From NCBI GenBank assembly GCA_023416135.1, contig JAEZIF010000099.1, positions 1-44,832 on the forward strand: 44,832 nucleotides of DNA. Reading direction: 5' to 3'. Within the stretch, counting starts at the first letter, position 1. Each line of letters opens with the position of its first letter. Of the stretch, positions 42,825-44,832 are shown piece by piece. The translations under genes and the position numbers were made by a program. The notes below the pieces were generated by a model, which worked only from the letters and a program-made list of their open reading frames with translations, was not told where the DNA came from and made no database searches. Source of the stretch: Pseudomonadota bacterium (GTDB taxonomy: Bacteria > Pseudomonadota > Alphaproteobacteria > Reyranellales > Reyranellaceae).

Positions 42825-44426
42825 CTACGCATCCAGCCACACCGCTGCCATGTTGGCTTCCACGCCGTCGGCGGTCAGCGAATGGTCATGCACGCGGGCA
42901 TTGTGGATCGTGAGGTAGAGCGGCGAGTAGAGCGGGATGTCAGGGATCTCCTCGGCTACGATGCGCTGGAAATCGATGAACATCTGCTTGCGCTTCGCCG
43001 GATCGTTCTCGACCGCCGCGCCCTCCAGCAGCTCGTCGACCTTCGGATTGTCGTAGTGCGAGCCGTTGGAGAACGGCACTCCCTTCTTGAAGTTCTTCGA
43101 CCAGTAGATGCGCTGCACGCCGACCGTGGGATCGAACAGGTTGGAATGGCCGTTGAAGGTGAAGTCGAACTCCCGGTCGGTGTAGACGCGCTTCACGAAA
43201 GCCGACGGATCGGCGGCGCGCACCTCGACGGCGATGCCGATGCGGCCGAGCACGGCGCGCAGGAATTCGCAGGCACGGCGACTCTCGTCGCCGATCGGGT
43301 TGTAGTCCAACGGCACCTTGAAGCGGACCTTGTTGGCGCCGCGCGGAAAGCCCGCCTCGTCGAGCAGCGCCTCGGCCTTCTTCAGGTCGAGCCTGTAAGG
43401 GCTGGGTGTCGCGTCGTGGAACGCCTTGAGCCCCGGTGCGATCGGCGAGTAGCACACCGTGCCGTAACCGTAGGCCACGGTCTTGATCAGCAGCTCGCGG
43501 TCGATCGCATGCGCCACCGCCTGGCGCACCTTGAGGTTCTTGAAGAACTGGCTGTCGAGATTGAACTGCAGCGTCGAGACATTGTACGAGTAGCTCGTTC
43601 CCTTGGTCTCGAAGCGCAGCGTCGGCACCTTCTTCAGTCGCTCGAGATCGGACAGTGCCACCGGCGTGCGATAGCCGATGTCGGCCGAGCCGTTCTCGAA
43701 GGCGATCGAGCGCGCGCCGGGATCGGGCAGGAACTTGCAGACCACTCGGTCGACATAGGGCTTGGACGCATCCCAGTAGTCCGGATTGCGCTCGTAGATG
43801 ATGTGACTGCCGCGCACCCATTCCTTGAACTTGTAGGGGCCGGTGCCGATCGGCGCGTTGCCGTTGGGATTGGCCAGCGGATCGGTGCCCTCATAGATAT
43901 GGCGCGGCATCATCGGCGCCTCGGCCGCGGCCAGTGCCTTGATGAGATAGGGGGCGGGCTTGGAAAGCTCGATCACGACGGTCAGCGGATCGGGCGTCTT
44001 GACATCGCTGACGTTGGCAAAGGTGTTGCGACCGCGCGGATGGACGGTCTTCAGAAGCTGGATGGAATAGGCGACGTCGGCCGACGTGAAGGGCTTGCCG
44101 TCGTGGAATTTTACGTTCGGCCTGAGCTTGAAGGTGTAGGTCTTGCCGTCGGGGCTGACCGCCCATTCCGTCGCGAGCTGTGGCCGCGGATTGATGTCGT
44201 AGTCGTACTCCAGCAGGCCTTCGGTCACCTTTGCGCTGACGGTGAGAGCCGGCGTCGCCACCGTGGTGAGCGCCACCAGGGTCTGAGGCTCGCTGTTCTG
44301 CATGAAGGTGAGCGTGCCGCCCTTCTTCGGCGTCGGCGCCTGCGACCAGGCACGGCCACCGGTGAGGGCCAGCGCGGAAACGCCGGCAAGGGCGGCGCGG
44401 CGTGTCGTGCGGAATTTCGCTGCCAT
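42825..44426 (-). CDS. Dipeptide/opine-type ABC transporter substrate-binding protein (DppA family)
   Basis: This 533-residue periplasmic protein has an N-terminal Tat-like signal (KFRTTRRAALAGVSALALTG) cleaved near AWSQA. Motifs seen are KFHDGKPFTSADVAYSIQLL, APIGTGPYKFKEWVRG and GVQRIYWSKNFKKGVPFSNG. It is first in the operon with the two permeases, two ATPases, HyuA and HyuB. The ligand is thus likely a compound cleaved by the HyuAB amidohydrolase. It is paralogous to the 6488-8068 binding protein. Confidence 0.94.
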   Translation of the reverse strand: MAAKFRTTRRAALAGVSALALTGGRAWSQAPTPKKGGTLTFMQNSEPQTLVALTTVATPALTVSAKVTEGLLEYDYDINPRPQLATEWAVSPDGKTYTFKLRPNVKFHDGKPFTSADVAYSIQLLKTVHPRGRNTFANVSDVKTPDPLTVVIELSKPAPYLIKALAAAEAPMMPRHIYEGTDPLANPNGNAPIGTGPYKFKEWVRGSHIIYERNPDYWDASKPYVDRVVCKFLPDPGARSIAFENGSADIGYRTPVALSDLERLKKVPTLRFETKGTSYSYNVSTLQFNLDSQFFKNLKVRQAVAHAIDRELLIKTVAYGYGTVCYSPIAPGLKAFHDATPSPYRLDLKKAEALLDEAGFPRGANKVRFKVPLDYNPIGDESRRACEFLRAVLGRIGIAVEVRAADPSAFVKRVYTDREFDFTFNGHSNLFDPTVGVQRIYWSKNFKKGVPFSNGSHYDNPKVDELLEGAAVENDPAKRKQMFIDFQRIVAEEIPDIPLYSPLYLTIHNARVHDHSLTADGVEANMAAVWLDA

Positions 44427-44621
44427 GTCGGGATCCGTTCAGGGAGGGGACGCCTAAGCTGATAACGACGCAGCAAATTTCAGGCCAGCATAGATGCTTC
44501 TTGTCGTTGGCGGGATTGTTGGAGTTTCATGCTGAGAATGGCGGAGAAATTGGAAACGATTCCCGCCATGAAACGAAGTTGGCAGAAATAAGAGAATTCA
44601 TGACGTTTCCGCCGTGCCAAG

Positions 44622-44636
44622 ATGAGCGACGCTCAT
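44622..44636. promoter_or_regulatory. Inverted repeat before VOC gene
   Basis: ATGAGC-GAC-GCTCAT is a perfect 6-3-6 palindrome ending 30 bp before the VOC gene start, in the 240 bp divergent region. The rest of this gap (44427-44621) is A/T-richer than its surroundings and shows TTTCATG/CATGAAA complementary runs near 44535 and 44568. A regulator site is possible. Confidence 0.35.
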
Positions 44637-44666
44637 TGCCATAAGAGCGGGGAGGCGAAGGGTTCA

Positions 44667-44832
44667 ATGACATTGCCTGCGGCTACGCTCGACCACGTGG
44701 TCATCAACGCGCGCGACGACATGGATCGCGCAGCCGACATCTACCGGCGGCTCGGCTTCACGCTCACCGAGCGCGGCTACCATTCGCTGGGCTCGATCAA
44801 TCATCTCGCCATGTTCGGCACCGACTATCTCG
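44667..44832 (+). CDS. VOC/glyoxalase-like domain protein, 5' part (cut by window edge)
   Basis: The first 55 residues are visible. After a GGGGAGGCGAAGG ribosome site, the ATG opens TLPAATLDHVVINARDDMDR, with the metal-binding His of a glyoxalase/VOC fold (LDHVVI), then IYRRLGFTLTERGYHSLGS and NHLAMFG. It is divergent from the transporter-hyu operon. The remainder, and thus the exact family, is outside the window. Confidence 0.8.
   Translation, partial: MTLPAATLDHVVINARDDMDRAADIYRRLGFTLTERGYHSLGSINHLAMFGTDYL

Overview
The window comes from a high-GC alphaproteobacterial chromosome. The evidence is tightly packed operons with ATGA/GTGA overlaps, many orphan tricarboxylate-type (Bug) and dipeptide-type solute-binding proteins, several Fe(II)/2-oxoglutarate dioxygenases, YggT/DUF167/FolD and RibA housekeeping genes, and palindromic intergenic repeats. 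The gene style recalls soil Rhodospirillales/Hyphomicrobiales such as Reyranella or Bradyrhizobium-like genomes, but the genus is an inference.

Layout. 1-400 holds the tail of an IS481-type transposase and a palindromic repeat. 404-4055 is a LysR-controlled catabolic cassette (LysR, Bug binding protein, TauD-like dioxygenase, FAH-family hydrolase). 4115-12793 looks like an island: a ~225 bp direct repeat containing the 3' part of tRNA-Gly(GCC) lies at its left end, and the intact tRNA-Gly lies at its right end. Inside are a GntR regulator, an amidohydrolase and a dipeptide-type binding protein with two permeases but no ATPases. They are followed by a decayed phage lysis cassette (muramidase plus spanin relics). 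The GntR and amidohydrolase promoters carry matching operators of the form TTGTAC-N15-RTACAA.

12874-20485 is mostly core: rfbA, a frameshifted YbaK-type gene, a ZnuA-like protein behind a perfect Zur-like palindrome, folD, DUF167, yggT, an FHA membrane protein, RidA, tRNA-Ala(CGC), a transglutaminase-like protein, a secreted protein and a second TauD-like enzyme. 20552-25945 holds two co-linear diiron ferritin-like oxygenase paralogues, a flavin/[2Fe-2S] reductase, and an OmpR-type response regulator. Three of these genes share an identical TAATGCGCC motif just before their start codons. 26061-28339 encodes RibA (with a degenerate RibB-like N-terminus) and alanine dehydrogenase.

28922-34925 is a transport and oxygenase block: a Bug protein, a polyamine-type ABC transporter (ATPase, two permeases, binding protein) and an isopenicillin-N-synthase-like oxygenase. 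35124-44426 (minus strand) is a complete dipeptide-type ABC transporter (A-B-C-D-F) in one operon with hydantoinase/oxoprolinase HyuA and HyuB, which suggests uptake and ATP-dependent ring opening of a cyclic amide. The hyuA frame contains a REP-like palindromic element also found in the nearby intergenic region. The window ends inside a VOC-family gene.

No CRISPR array, rRNA or complete integrase was seen. All function calls come from motif and family recognition by eye; no database search was run.
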